Below, piece by piece: positions 16,652 through 26,023 of a stretch of DNA of 64,000 nucleotides. Positions within the stretch are counted from its first letter, which is position 1. The number at the start of each line of letters is the position of its first letter. The DNA lies in contig NZ_JAYGII010000009.1 of NCBI RefSeq assembly GCF_034931365.1, positions 24,639 to 88,638 on the forward strand. The letters run 5' to 3'. The position numbers and the translations under genes are program-made. The notes beneath the pieces were generated by a model. It was given only the letters and a program-made list of their open reading frames with translations, had not been told where the DNA came from and ran no database searches. Origin of the DNA: Natronospira elongata. GTDB lineage: Bacteria; Pseudomonadota; Gammaproteobacteria; Natronospirales; Natronospiraceae.

Positions 16652-18577
16652 ATGAACGAGCAGGCAGATCAGGACAAGTACTGGGAAGCACGCTACCGCG
16701 ACGCCCTGGAACGCCTTGAAGCCCAGGGCCGGGAAGTGCAGTCACTGGAACGGCGCATGCGTCAGGCCAGCGCCCGATTGGCGGTCGCGGGCCTGGGCGG
16801 CGATGCGGAACTTAGCCAGCATCTCGAGTCAATCCGCACTGCGGCACGCGCCCAGGCATCCATGGACGAACTGTTCGGGCGGGTGAATCAGATGGGAGAG
16901 TACCTGCGGCGCCGCAGCCGCCAGGAACTCCGGGTGCCGGAAGCCACCAGCCGTCCCGAGTCCGTCCTGCGCCGATTACTCCTCCAGATTCTGATCCACC
17001 TGCGCGAAGAAGCCGGCAAGGACGAAGAACTGGACGCCCTGGCACTGCGCCTGCCGGATGCCGATCGCCACGAACTTGCCCGCGGCGCCGGGGTGTTGGA
17101 GCGTCACCTTGCCAGGCGCTTCAACCAGGAAGAAGGGCGTGGGCGAAAAGGCCTCGGGCTGTTCCAACTGCCCGGCAAAAGCCGGGATCCGGGGCCGCCG
17201 GCACTCTCCCTGCTGCTCACCGGCCTGCGGGACCGCCTGGATAACGAACGCCTGAATAACCTTCAACAGCGCCTCGACCAGGGTGGTGGCAAGGCCCTGA
17301 TGGAGGTCTGTCGGGACCTGGTAGGGCTGCTGGAGGCAGCCCTGGACGGCGAACGTCCTGAACCGGTTTCGACGCCGGCATCAGAGGACAAGGATGAAAA
17401 CGAATCGCAGACGGTGGTCGAGAAGGCCCAGCCCGGCACCGGCGATTCAGACCAGGCATTGAAATCCAAGCCGACGGACGATGCCCCGGAGGCGGGCGAG
17501 TCCGGGTTCCGACTGGGCGACGGTGGCCGCCGACTGATCCACGCCCTCAGTGTGCCCGAGCCATTTGTCGCCGAGGCCAGGTCGCTGCTGGAAAACGCCA
17601 ACGAGGCACTGACAGAGGAAAAAAGCGCCCTCGCCTGGATGGAAGCCCTGTCCGAGCTGATCCAGCGCTACCGGGCCGCGATTGATCGGGAACGCGATGC
17701 CCTGCGCCAGTTTCTGCAGACGGTCCTCAGCCGTCTTTCGGAACTGGAGAAACATGTGGGTGAGGAACGCCGGTCCCGGGCCAGGCAGGCCACGGACGGA
17801 CGAAAGCTGGACGAGGCAGTCGCAAGGGATCTTCGGGGCATCCAGGAAACGGTTCGCCAAAGCCGGGACCTGGGCAGCATCGGCAAGGCCATCAACCAAC
17901 GCCTCAACAGTCTCGACAGGCACCTTTCAAGCCGCCGTCGACTCGACCAGCGAGAACAGACGGCGGCGGAGAAACGGCTGGAGGCCATGGCAAGCCGGCT
18001 CAAGGAAATGGAGAGCGAAGCCGACCGTCTGCGGGAACAACTGCAGCGCGCGGAGAAGCGGTCCACAATTGATCCGCTGACCAAGTTGCCCAATCGACGC
18101 GGCTACGAGGCACGGCTTCGCTACGAATTCGAACGGCACCGCCGCCACGATCGTCCCCTGGTACTGGCGGTCTGTGATCTTGATGACTTCAAGCTGGTCA
18201 ATGACCAGCTTGGTCATGCCGGCGGGGATGATGCCCTGTCCCAGGTGGCCGAGGTCCTTCGTCAGGTATTGCGGGAAACCGATTTTGTCGCACGCTTTGG
18301 TGGCGAGGAGTTCGTGCTGCTGCTGCCGGAAACCGAACTGGAGGCAGCCGTGGCGCTGGCGGATCGCCTGCGCGAGAAGATCCGCAACCACGGTTTCGAG
18401 CATGACGGGGTCAAGTACGGCTTGAGCGCCTCTTTCGGCGTGGCCGCCTTCAGTCCGGGAGAGAGTGCCCAGTCGGTCTTTCGGCGGGCGGACGAGGCCG
18501 TCTATCGTGCCAAGCAGAACGGCCGCAACCAGGTGGCCGCGGCCGCTCCGCCAGACAGCGTCTCGACACCTCAGTAA
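16652..18577 (+). CDS. GGDEF-domain diguanylate cyclase with long coiled-coil N-terminal region
   Basis: The 641-residue product makes c-di-GMP from two GTP. The C-terminal GGDEF domain (about 470-630) has DPLTKLPNRRGYEARL, CDLDDFKLVNDQLGH, the active-site GGEEF at 550-554 and the inhibitory I-site RETD at 541-544, so both activity and product feedback are expected. The first 230 residues are helical and charged (ERRMRQASARL), an acidic low-complexity linker runs about 235-285, and 300-470 is predicted coiled coil (RLKEMESEADRLREQLQRAE). There is no membrane helix, so it is cytosolic. Its stop overlaps that of the convergent sodC gene by 7 bp. It opposes the two EAL phosphodiesterases at the left of the window. 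Confidence 0.93.
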   Translation: MNEQADQDKYWEARYRDALERLEAQGREVQSLERRMRQASARLAVAGLGGDAELSQHLESIRTAARAQASMDELFGRVNQMGEYLRRRSRQELRVPEATSRPESVLRRLLLQILIHLREEAGKDEELDALALRLPDADRHELARGAGVLERHLARRFNQEEGRGRKGLGLFQLPGKSRDPGPPALSLLLTGLRDRLDNERLNNLQQRLDQGGGKALMEVCRDLVGLLEAALDGERPEPVSTPASEDKDENESQTVVEKAQPGTGDSDQALKSKPTDDAPEAGESGFRLGDGGRRLIHALSVPEPFVAEARSLLENANEALTEEKSALAWMEALSELIQRYRAAIDRERDALRQFLQTVLSRLSELEKHVGEERRSRARQATDGRKLDEAVARDLRGIQETVRQSRDLGSIGKAINQRLNSLDRHLSSRRRLDQREQTAAEKRLEAMASRLKEMESEADRLREQLQRAEKRSTIDPLTKLPNRRGYEARLRYEFERHRRHDRPLVLAVCDLDDFKLVNDQLGHAGGDDALSQVAEVLRQVLRETDFVARFGGEEFVLLLPETELEAAVALADRLREKIRNHGFEHDGVKYGLSASFGVAAFSPGESAQSVFRRADEAVYRAKQNGRNQVAAAAPPDSVSTPQ

Positions 18578-19137
18578 GCGTTCACCACCCCGCAGGCAAT
18601 GCGGGCACCGGCACCGCCAATGGGCTGGGAGTAGTGATCGTCCGCGCCCTCGTGAATCACCAGGGCCGTACCGTCACCGTAAAGCAGTCCGGCTTTCTCA
18701 CCGTGCAGGTCAACACCCGGCGCATAGATCTCCGCCTTTGTGCTGCCATCACCATGGGTCCAGATATTGGGCAGATCGCCCCGCTCAGGCCCTTCCGGGT
18801 TCATCAGGCCATGTTCCCGACCATCCGGGTCCAGATGCCCGCCAGAGGCCACGAACCCGTCGTGGTGATCCTCGCAGGTACCCTTCTCATGGATATGGAT
18901 GGCTTTCCATCCTTCCGGCAGGCCATTCAGGTGCAGCCGGATGACCACGCCTTTCGGGCCTTGCCGGATCACCGCCTTGCCAATCACCTCGCCGTCATTA
19001 TCCCGCATCTCGGCAACCGCCCGCTCCGCCTTCGCTTTCTCGCCCTTGTCCTTGTCCTTGTCGTGATCATGAGCAACAAGCGCGGAGGCAAACAGCAAGC
19101 CGCCGGCGGTGAGTGCTGTCAGTAGCAGTTTCTTCAT
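18571..19137 (-). CDS. sodC: periplasmic Cu/Zn superoxide dismutase
   Basis: The 188-residue product starts with a Sec signal peptide (MKKLLLTALTAGGLLFASALVA). A short His/Asp/Lys-rich stretch (HDHDKDKDKGEKAKAE) follows, which may gather metal. The SodC domain has the copper ligands in IHIHEKGTC, the bridging and zinc region SGGHLDPDGREHG, the second cysteine in GARIACGVV and the final copper ligand in VIHEGADDH. It converts superoxide to peroxide in the periplasm. It is convergent with, and overlaps by 7 bp, the diguanylate cyclase gene; the next gene upstream (a peptidase) points the same way but ends 25 bp before the sodC start. Confidence 0.95.
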   Translation of the reverse strand: MKKLLLTALTAGGLLFASALVAHDHDKDKDKGEKAKAERAVAEMRDNDGEVIGKAVIRQGPKGVVIRLHLNGLPEGWKAIHIHEKGTCEDHHDGFVASGGHLDPDGREHGLMNPEGPERGDLPNIWTHGDGSTKAEIYAPGVDLHGEKAGLLYGDGTALVIHEGADDHYSQPIGGAGARIACGVVNAY

Positions 19138-19162
19138 GCGTCACCTCTTTCAGTTCAAGCAG

Positions 19163-21997
19163 TCAGTCGGATTCATGACCCAGTGTAGCGCCCTTCTCCA
19201 GGGCCGGAATGCCCGACTCCAGCCAGCGTGGCGCCGGCTCGTCCTTGAGGTAATGGTCAAAGAACTGCTGCAGACGGATCTGCCAGTCCTCCCGGTTGGC
19301 GAAGGTGGTGGGCCAATGGGGCTCATCGTTGTAGTTGATCAGCCAGGCAGGACGACTGAGACGGCGCAGGGCGACGAATAACTCAATCCCCTGCTCCCAG
19401 GGCACCGCCCCGTCCTGATCGTTGTGCATCATCAGCAGGGGGGTATTGATCTGGTCGGCCATGAAGATGGGCGAGTTGTGCAGATAAAGGGACTTGTCCT
19501 CCCACAGGGTCTTGCCCAGGCGGCTCTGGGTTCGCTCATACTGGAACATGCGGCTCATGCCGGTGCGCCAGCGGATGCCACCATAGGCACTGACCATGTT
19601 GGAGACCGGTGCGCCCCCGGCAGCGGCCCGGAAGAAATCCGTCTGGGTCACCATGTAGGAAATCTTGTAACCGGCCCAGCTATGTCCCTGGATACCGACA
19701 CGGTCGGCATCCACCCAGTCCTCTTCAGCCAGTGCCCGGGTCTTGGGCATGATCGACTCCATGGCCGAATCCCCCGGATAACCTTCCCGGTACCAGACAT
19801 CCGGCACGAAGACGATGTAGTCATTGCTGGTATAGAAAGTGGGTATGATCACCGAACGATGGGCCTGGGGCGGGCGATGGGAATGCAAGCCCTCGGAAGC
19901 CCGCTCGTAGAAATACACGATCATGGGGTATTCCCGCTCGGGATCGAAATCCTCGGGCTTGAACAGCAGACCGTCATGGGGCTTGCCGGTCTTGCTGTCC
20001 CAATGGACCAGCTCCACCTGGCCCCAGCGATAATCCGCCTGCTGGGGATTGACCTCGCTGAGGCGACGGGTATCGGCGAAGCTGGCATCCATGGCCACCC
20101 GCAGGTCCGGAAACTCCTGGAAGTTCTCGCGGGTAAAGAGCAGTGCCTCGCCGTCCTCCGCCCGCACCGGGCGGCCATAACGATGGGCGGTCATCAGCCG
20201 CTCCACCGGCGCCTTGTCCGCATCCACGAAGGCATGATGAAAGCCATGGTCCCGACTCGCCTCATCAAAGGCAGTCAGCAACAGCGGGGCGTCCGGATCA
20301 ATGGCCGCCTCATCCGGGTCCAGGTCCACGAAACGATAGCGCCATCCCCGCTCCCGGCCTTTTTCATGACTCAGACTGCGGGCATTGCCGTTGGCCGGGT
20401 CCACCAGCCACAGATCATGGCGGTCATAAAGAATGAAGCCGGCGTCATCGGCCAGCCATCCGGCCCGGCCCTGGGGATTATCGGCGAAGGGGCGGTCATT
20501 GGTGTGATCGCCCAGGGGATGGTCGATTTCCGCCCCAAGGTCGACGACATCTCGACTCTCCAGATCCATGGCAAACCAGCTCTGCTGCTCCCGGTCCCAC
20601 CAATTGACATAGCCGGCCGCCGGCGAGATTTCCGGGCGAGCCTGGACGGTCTTGAGAATCAGCTCGGCCTTGCCGGTCTCGACATCAATCAGCCAGCCGT
20701 CGAAATAACGGGGCCAGTCCCAGGAAATCTCCTTGCGGTAGGGCAGGTTGGAAACGCCCAGAAAGACCGGGGCATCACCTTCCATGGCCATTTCCACCTC
20801 CGGGATCTGCTCCCGGCCAAGCTGCACCAGGCGGCCGTCATCATTCAGATGGGCCACCGCCAAATAGGTACGCTTGCGCTCCTCCTCCAGTTGTTCCAGT
20901 TGCATGGGCTGGAGCAGATCGTCCTGCCAGTGCCAGACATCGACGGTGACTTTCTCCTCCTCCAGCACATCATCGTCGTCCGGCATTTCCACCGGCGCCG
21001 GCGCGGTGCCGAAGAAAAGCCGCTCGCCGGATTCGGAGAAATGAGGCGCCCGATGCTTGCTCACATGCCAGTCGTCGGCAAGAAAGCGAGATTCCTCATC
21101 GACGATTCGCGAGGCGTCGTCTTCACCGGCCGCCCAGTGATAGAGGGCAAAGGCGGCATCGGGGCGCTCATCGTCCTCGCGCTGATCACGAAACAGGAAT
21201 GCCAGGCGATCGGCATCGTCACTGAAAGTCAGGGCGCGGTATTCCCCTTCGCCCGAGCGCAGCCTACGGGATTCCTCGCCGCGGGTATCAAAAAGCTTCA
21301 GGCCGTCATCCTCGCCGTCCGGAGTGGTCACCGCCATGGCCAGATAACGGCCATCGGCGGAGAAAGCGAACTCGCTCACATGATCAAATGTTCGCCGCTC
21401 ACCATCGGCAAGGCGCTTCAGCACCAGTTCGGTGCCCGGATCACGGCCATCGTCCCGTTCCTTGTCGTTATCGTTATCGTTGTCGTTGTCGTTGTCGTTG
21501 TCGGCACTGTCCTCGTCTTCATCCGGGGCCGGCGGGGCATGAAGCCAGGCCAGCCAATCTCCGGACTCGGCCGGGAAGCCAAACTCGGCGACTCGGTCGA
21601 TCTCCGTCAGTTCATCCGTTTCAAGGTCCAGCAGGCCCAGGCCGGGCTGAGGGCGCTGCTCGGCAGGCACCTCCTCCAGGCGGGCTTCGCGGATTGCCTC
21701 GCGCTCGGGCTGAATGTTCAGTGCCAGAAAACGGCTGTCATGGGAGAAACGCGGGGAATCCCCCCGCGGCACTTCATGGCGGGCATCGCCATCCACGGCG
21801 CGCAGCACCAGCGTGGCATCGGATTCCTCCGGAGCCATGGACCAGACCACCCAGCGTCCGTCGCGGCTGATGGCCTGCTCCTGAATACGCTGCCATTCGG
21901 TATAGACTGAATGATCCAGTGGCTGCTTGGCCGCCAGGGGGCCGGCCAGCATCAACAACAGGGAAAGGGTGAGGAAAGCTGTGACAAGTCTCTTCAT
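19163..21997 (-). CDS. exported prolyl-oligopeptidase-family (S9) serine peptidase
   Basis: The 944-residue product has a signal peptide (MKRLVTAFLTLSLLLMLAGP), a WD/propeller domain over roughly 40-650, and a C-terminal alpha/beta hydrolase. The catalytic serine lies in GIQGHSWAGYKISYM, the aspartate in NDQDGAVPWEQG and the histidine in NDEPHWPT. It should cleave peptides in the periplasm. An in-frame ATG at 22058-22060 overlaps the upstream stop (ATGA) and would add 21 residues, but the signal peptide begins at 21997, which I prefer. An Asp-Asn repeat of six units (DNDNDNDNDNDN) sits about residue 170-185 in a propeller loop. It is probably co-transcribed with the small ABM-like gene upstream. 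Confidence 0.88.
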   Translation of the reverse strand: MKRLVTAFLTLSLLLMLAGPLAAKQPLDHSVYTEWQRIQEQAISRDGRWVVWSMAPEESDATLVLRAVDGDARHEVPRGDSPRFSHDSRFLALNIQPEREAIREARLEEVPAEQRPQPGLGLLDLETDELTEIDRVAEFGFPAESGDWLAWLHAPPAPDEDEDSADNDNDNDNDNDNDKERDDGRDPGTELVLKRLADGERRTFDHVSEFAFSADGRYLAMAVTTPDGEDDGLKLFDTRGEESRRLRSGEGEYRALTFSDDADRLAFLFRDQREDDERPDAAFALYHWAAGEDDASRIVDEESRFLADDWHVSKHRAPHFSESGERLFFGTAPAPVEMPDDDDVLEEEKVTVDVWHWQDDLLQPMQLEQLEEERKRTYLAVAHLNDDGRLVQLGREQIPEVEMAMEGDAPVFLGVSNLPYRKEISWDWPRYFDGWLIDVETGKAELILKTVQARPEISPAAGYVNWWDREQQSWFAMDLESRDVVDLGAEIDHPLGDHTNDRPFADNPQGRAGWLADDAGFILYDRHDLWLVDPANGNARSLSHEKGRERGWRYRFVDLDPDEAAIDPDAPLLLTAFDEASRDHGFHHAFVDADKAPVERLMTAHRYGRPVRAEDGEALLFTRENFQEFPDLRVAMDASFADTRRLSEVNPQQADYRWGQVELVHWDSKTGKPHDGLLFKPEDFDPEREYPMIVYFYERASEGLHSHRPPQAHRSVIIPTFYTSNDYIVFVPDVWYREGYPGDSAMESIMPKTRALAEEDWVDADRVGIQGHSWAGYKISYMVTQTDFFRAAAGGAPVSNMVSAYGGIRWRTGMSRMFQYERTQSRLGKTLWEDKSLYLHNSPIFMADQINTPLLMMHNDQDGAVPWEQGIELFVALRRLSRPAWLINYNDEPHWPTTFANREDWQIRLQQFFDHYLKDEPAPRWLESGIPALEKGATLGHESD
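21463..21503. repeat. hexanucleotide repeat (GTTATC/GTTGTC)n inside the S9 peptidase gene
   Basis: About six units of a 6-bp repeat, read on the minus strand as alternating GAC/GAT and AAC codons that encode an Asp-Asn run. The length is a multiple of 3, so copy changes would keep the reading frame. Confidence 0.8.
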
Positions 21998-22056
21998 TCC
22001 GGTTCCTTTGGCTTCCAATATCACTCCGCTGTCTGACGGGTTCAGGCCCCAGGGGT

Positions 22057-22353
22057 TCATTCCACGGTGGCCTCCAGCACCAGAAACTCCGGTTCCAGGC
22101 GCCGGCTGACCGCGGCATCCATGGCCTCAACGATTTCGGGATCCGGCACGCCCCGCTCCATGGCCAGAAAGTACTGCTCCCGACTCGGCCAGGCGGTCCA
22201 GGCCATCCAGACCTGTTCCTCGCCCCGGTGCAGACGCGCCGCCTCGGCGCCATAGAGCTGGCAGTACTGCTGACTGAGCGCTTCCCAGCTCTGACGAAAC
22301 TGACTTTCCTTGCCGGGGCGTATCTCCCAGCGATATACAATGACAAACCCCAT
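22057..22353 (-). CDS. small ABM-like (dimeric alpha/beta barrel) protein
   Basis: The 98-residue product begins MGFVIVYRWEIRPGKESQFRQSWEALSQ, the pattern of the antibiotic biosynthesis monooxygenase / dimeric alpha-beta barrel superfamily (a strand, then a helix holding an 'F...W' pair). It ends in a second beta-alpha-beta unit (EFLVLEATVE). Members include quinol monooxygenases and many proteins of unknown role. No haem- or metal-binding residue can be assigned. Its stop overlaps a possible upstream start of the S9 peptidase gene, so the two are probably one transcript. Confidence 0.65.
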   Translation of the reverse strand: MGFVIVYRWEIRPGKESQFRQSWEALSQQYCQLYGAEAARLHRGEEQVWMAWTAWPSREQYFLAMERGVPDPEIVEAMDAAVSRRLEPEFLVLEATVE

Positions 22354-22500
22354 TCGCTGAATAACCCCCTAACCAGTTGCGAACCAATATCGCTACCAGT
22401 ATAAAGCCCCTCCGAATCAAGATATGCTCGGAATTGAACGGTTGTTGCCTTTTGGGCGTCTACAGTGCCATCACCCACCCGGCAGGAGTAAGACCAAGCA

Positions 22501-23718
22501 GTGATGAACAGGATGTTGAACGCGGGCCTGATTGCGATGGGCCTATATCTGGCCGCCCCCCAGGGCGCCCAGGCCGAGGTGGAGCAGGCTGACTTTGCCG
22601 CCTGCATCGATCGTATCGCCCACCAGGCCCAGGCCGAAGGAATCTCCACCCGCATTGTCGACCAGAAACTGCGCCCGGCCCGGCATATCGACCGGGTGAT
22701 CGAGCTGGATCGTCGCCAGCCCGAGTTCACGACGCCCTTTCATGACTACCTCAATCGCCGTGTCAACGAGCAACGGATCCGTCAGGGCCGGCAATTGCTG
22801 GAGGAGCACGGTGAACTGTTGCAGAGCGTGGCCCGGCAGTATGGCGTCCCGGCCCAATACCTGGTGGCCTTCTGGGGGCTGGAGACCAACTACGGCAGCT
22901 TCTTCGGCCGCATGCCGGTGATTGATTCCCTCGCCACCCTGGCCTGCGATCTGCGGCGCAGCGATTATTTCACCGGCGAGCTACTCGCCGCCCTGCGAAT
23001 CCTCGACGAAGGCGCCATCGACCTCGAGCGCATGGAGGGCTCCTGGGCCGGCGCCATGGGGCATGTCCAGTTCATGCCCTCGGTCTTCCTTCGCTACGCG
23101 GTTGACCACGATGGCAGCGGCCGTCGGGACCTGTGGGGCAGCATTCCCGACGCCATGGCATCGGCTGCCAATTTCCTCAGCCATATCGGCTGGGAGACCG
23201 GCTACCGCTGGGGCCGGGAAGTAAGCTTGCCGGAGGATTTCGACTTCCAGTTGGCCGGCGGCGACCGACGCAAGTCCCTGGCTGAATGGTCTCGTCTTGG
23301 GGTGCGGCGAGGTGATGGCGCACCCCTGCCCCCGGTGGACATCGAAGCCGCGCTGCTACTGCCGGCGGGCCACCGCGGTCCCGCCTTTCTGGTCTATGAC
23401 AATTTCAATGTCATCATGCGCTGGAACCGTTCCGAGTATTACGCCCTCTCCGTCGGCATACTCGCCGACCGGATTGCCGGCGCCAGCGGCCTGCACAATC
23501 CACCGCCCGAGGACGTCCCGCGCCTGAGCCGGGACCAGGTCCAGGATCTCCAGGCCCGCCTGCGTGAGGAGGGCCATGACCCCGGCCCCGTGGACGGCAT
23601 CCTCGGCCCCGCCACCCGGCGTGCCATTCGCAGCTTCCAGAGCGAACAGGGCCTGGTCGCCGATGGCTTCCCCGACCCGGCCGTCCTCGACGCCCTCGAC
23701 GTCTCCACCAGTAGCTAG
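22501..23718 (+). CDS. lytic murein transglycosylase (MltB family) with C-terminal peptidoglycan-binding domain
   Basis: The 405-residue product starts with a signal peptide ending near AAPQGAQA. An SLT/MltB catalytic domain (about 30-325) follows, with the catalytic glutamate E128 in FWGLETNYG and the family motifs GSWAGAMGHVQFMPSVF, DLWGSIPDAMASAANFL and DNFNVIMRWNRSEYYA. The C-terminal PG_binding_1 domain (about 340-400) has LQARLREEGHDPGPVDGILG. It cleaves the glycan strand to 1,6-anhydroMurNAc in the periplasm. There is no lipobox, so it is soluble, unlike E. coli MltB. The start may be GTG 22501 or ATG 22504; AGGAG at 22484-22488 is 12-15 bases away. Confidence 0.92.
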   Translation: MMNRMLNAGLIAMGLYLAAPQGAQAEVEQADFAACIDRIAHQAQAEGISTRIVDQKLRPARHIDRVIELDRRQPEFTTPFHDYLNRRVNEQRIRQGRQLLEEHGELLQSVARQYGVPAQYLVAFWGLETNYGSFFGRMPVIDSLATLACDLRRSDYFTGELLAALRILDEGAIDLERMEGSWAGAMGHVQFMPSVFLRYAVDHDGSGRRDLWGSIPDAMASAANFLSHIGWETGYRWGREVSLPEDFDFQLAGGDRRKSLAEWSRLGVRRGDGAPLPPVDIEAALLLPAGHRGPAFLVYDNFNVIMRWNRSEYYALSVGILADRIAGASGLHNPPPEDVPRLSRDQVQDLQARLREEGHDPGPVDGILGPATRRAIRSFQSEQGLVADGFPDPAVLDALDVSTSS

Positions 23719-23723
23719 TCCCT

Positions 23724-25745
23724 CTACCAGGGCCACAGATCCCAGGCGAGGCCGAAGCTGGCCAGGCCGATGACCCCCAGGGCAGTCAGGCTGAGGCCGG
23801 TCATGCCGGCACGGCTGTGGCGGTGATGGTTGCGGACCATCTGCACCAGGCCGGCCACGGCCAGGACCAGCGACAGAGGCGCCAACCAGGCAATCCAGCC
23901 GGCCCAGGGCAGAAAGCCGGCCAGGAACAGGGCCTCGGTCAGCTCACTGGTCCGCCAGGCCACAATCCCCATACCCACCAGCCAGGCAATGATGGCCGTC
24001 GCCGCCAGGAAGATCAGCAGACGGGCACCGCTGGTCCGGGGTATGGGCGCACGATTGATGCGGCCACCGACAAAGCCCACCGTCAGGGCGAGAAAACCGC
24101 CCCCGGCCAGCAGCAGGGACAGCCCGGCCCAAAGCCCATGCCGCCCCATGGCCTCGGGCTCGGTTTCCATCAGCAAGATGCCCTTGATCGGTGCCCGGGT
24201 CTGAAAGACCCGTCCCAGATACTCGGCGGCCTCCTCACCGGACTCCACGCATTCCTCGTCCAGGGGCGCGGAGGGGTCATCAAAGAAATCGTTCATGAAA
24301 TCCCCGGCACAATCCACCGAGCGGGTGGGCCCGTGACCGGCATGGGGGAATTCCACATAGCGACCATTCTCCAGACCATCCATGATGTAGCGGGCCAGCG
24401 GCGGCGGGGTGATGGGGTCCCAGGCCCCATTGGCGACCACAATGGGGATATCCGTGCGCGGCTGTTCGTATTGCTCCCGTGGCCGCGGTGTCAGCCCGAC
24501 CTCGCGACAGATCTGAGGCCCCATCGCCACCACCTCGGGGTGACCGAAGGCCTGGGCCAGGGTGGGATAGCGTTCCAGGTCACCGGGATAGAGCCGGGCC
24601 TGTTCGTCGATGTAGTGATCCAGACAGCGCACCGCCAGGCCCATGCCCATGCTTGAGCCCATGCCGCCACTGGTGTCGGCCAGTGCCAAGGCCCGGAAGA
24701 AATCCTCGTCCCGATCCTCAACCGCACGGGCCAGGCGATCCATGATGGCGGGAATGGCCGGGTGATAGGCCTGTTCATAAAGCAGGCTGAAGGGCAGCCC
24801 GGCGATCAGGTCCTGAAACATCCAGGCCTTGCCCTCGGGATGACGCACGCTCTCCGGCACGGATACCTCGACGGGGTTTTCCCGCATGGCATCGATGGCA
24901 TCGAGATAACGCTCTTCCAGATCGGCATGGGCACGGGCACAGCGCCGCTGGTCGGCACAGGCCGCATGCAGCATTTCCAGGTCACGGGCATACCAGTGGG
25001 AAATGCGCATCATATTATCCAGATCCAGCGGCACGATGGCATCCAGCACCATGGCTGCAATGCCGTCAGGGTCCTCCTTGATCAGGGCCTGACCCAGCAC
25101 CGAACCGTAGGAAATACCCCAGACATTCCATTGTTCATAACCCAGGGCCATGCGCAGTGCACGCACATCACGGGCATTCTCAAAGGTGTTGTAGCCGCGA
25201 AGGTCCACCCCGCGGGCGCTGGCCTTCTCGAAGCAGCGGCGGGCACTGTCCATGAAGGCTTCCTGGGCACCGCGGAAGCTGTCACGGGCCCGCTCGCCCG
25301 GCATGCGGTCGGTGAAGAACGGGCAGAAATCCCCGGAATGACCGATACCCCGTTGCTCCAGGATGTAGAGATCCCGGCGTTCGAGGATGCCATGGTTCCG
25401 AAGGCGGTCCACATAACCTTCCACCGTCACCCCGGGCCCGCCGGTGAGATAGATGGCCGGATCCTCTCGGACCTCATCTTCCTTGCCTTCCGGCGGCTGG
25501 GCCGCAATCCGCACATAATGAAGCTCAATACTGCGACTGCCGCTGACCTCGCGGTTTTCCGGCACCTCCACCAGACCGCATTCGATGTCACCGTGATCGA
25601 AGTCGATTCGATCCCGGAAGGGGCAATCCAGCGCTTGCGCCTGCTCCGCGCGCAGGAACTCCATCTCGGCGGGATCCACCACCGCCTCGGCGGCGATCAC
25701 GGACCCGGCCCACAACATCGGCAACACGATCAAGGCACGCAGCAT
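23724..25745 (-). CDS. exported alpha/beta hydrolase, S33-type aminopeptidase, with C-terminal membrane helices
   Basis: The 673-residue product has a signal peptide (MLRALIVLPMLWAGSVIA) and a Streptomyces tripeptidyl-aminopeptidase-like hydrolase domain. It has the oxyanion loop TGGPGVT, the nucleophile serine in WGISYGSVLG (about residue 212), the aspartate in NGAWDPITPP and the histidine in PHAGHGPT. From about residue 520 it has roughly four predicted membrane helices, which is unusual for this family and would anchor it in the inner membrane with the enzyme outside. ATG 25745 is preceded by GGAAGGGGGG. Its 3' end faces the transglycosylase gene with a gap of only 5 bp. Confidence 0.83.
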   Translation of the reverse strand: MLRALIVLPMLWAGSVIAAEAVVDPAEMEFLRAEQAQALDCPFRDRIDFDHGDIECGLVEVPENREVSGSRSIELHYVRIAAQPPEGKEDEVREDPAIYLTGGPGVTVEGYVDRLRNHGILERRDLYILEQRGIGHSGDFCPFFTDRMPGERARDSFRGAQEAFMDSARRCFEKASARGVDLRGYNTFENARDVRALRMALGYEQWNVWGISYGSVLGQALIKEDPDGIAAMVLDAIVPLDLDNMMRISHWYARDLEMLHAACADQRRCARAHADLEERYLDAIDAMRENPVEVSVPESVRHPEGKAWMFQDLIAGLPFSLLYEQAYHPAIPAIMDRLARAVEDRDEDFFRALALADTSGGMGSSMGMGLAVRCLDHYIDEQARLYPGDLERYPTLAQAFGHPEVVAMGPQICREVGLTPRPREQYEQPRTDIPIVVANGAWDPITPPPLARYIMDGLENGRYVEFPHAGHGPTRSVDCAGDFMNDFFDDPSAPLDEECVESGEEAAEYLGRVFQTRAPIKGILLMETEPEAMGRHGLWAGLSLLLAGGGFLALTVGFVGGRINRAPIPRTSGARLLIFLAATAIIAWLVGMGIVAWRTSELTEALFLAGFLPWAGWIAWLAPLSLVLAVAGLVQMVRNHHRHSRAGMTGLSLTALGVIGLASFGLAWDLWPW

Positions 25746-25971
25746 GGGAACCCCCCTTCCTTGCGACACAAAGCCTCAAAGATAGCCCATTAGGCACGGC
25801 TCTGCGACACGCTTTGCCTGAGCCCATTCAATTGCAAGCGGCCTGGCTGCTTTCCATGGTCTGGAAGCGTTCGCACACAGTCTTCACCAAGCCAATTCGG
25901 GGCAAGCCGGATGGGAGGACTGAGCCGACCGCTCCCTGCTGTCCCTGCGCTTTCCGGAACGTCAGAAAAAC

Positions 25972-26003
25972 AAAAACCCCGCCAGCCGGAGCTGACGGGG
26001 TTT
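25972..26003 (-). terminator. rho-independent terminator for the DUF3617 gene
   Basis: Read on the minus strand: AACCCCGTCAGC, a short loop, GCTGGCGGGGTT, then a T-rich tail (TTTTGTTTTTC). It lies about 20 bp beyond the DUF3617 stop. The rest of the 25746-26023 gap shows no gene. Confidence 0.88.
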
Positions 26004-26023
26004 GGCTGAGGACAGCGCGAATA

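Noticed and set aside
19424..21910. Long open frame on the plus strand (828 codons)
   Set aside because: Lies fully antisense to the S9 peptidase, which has a signal peptide, propeller and catalytic triad; the plus-strand translation has no recognisable domain and is a shadow of GC-rich codon bias.
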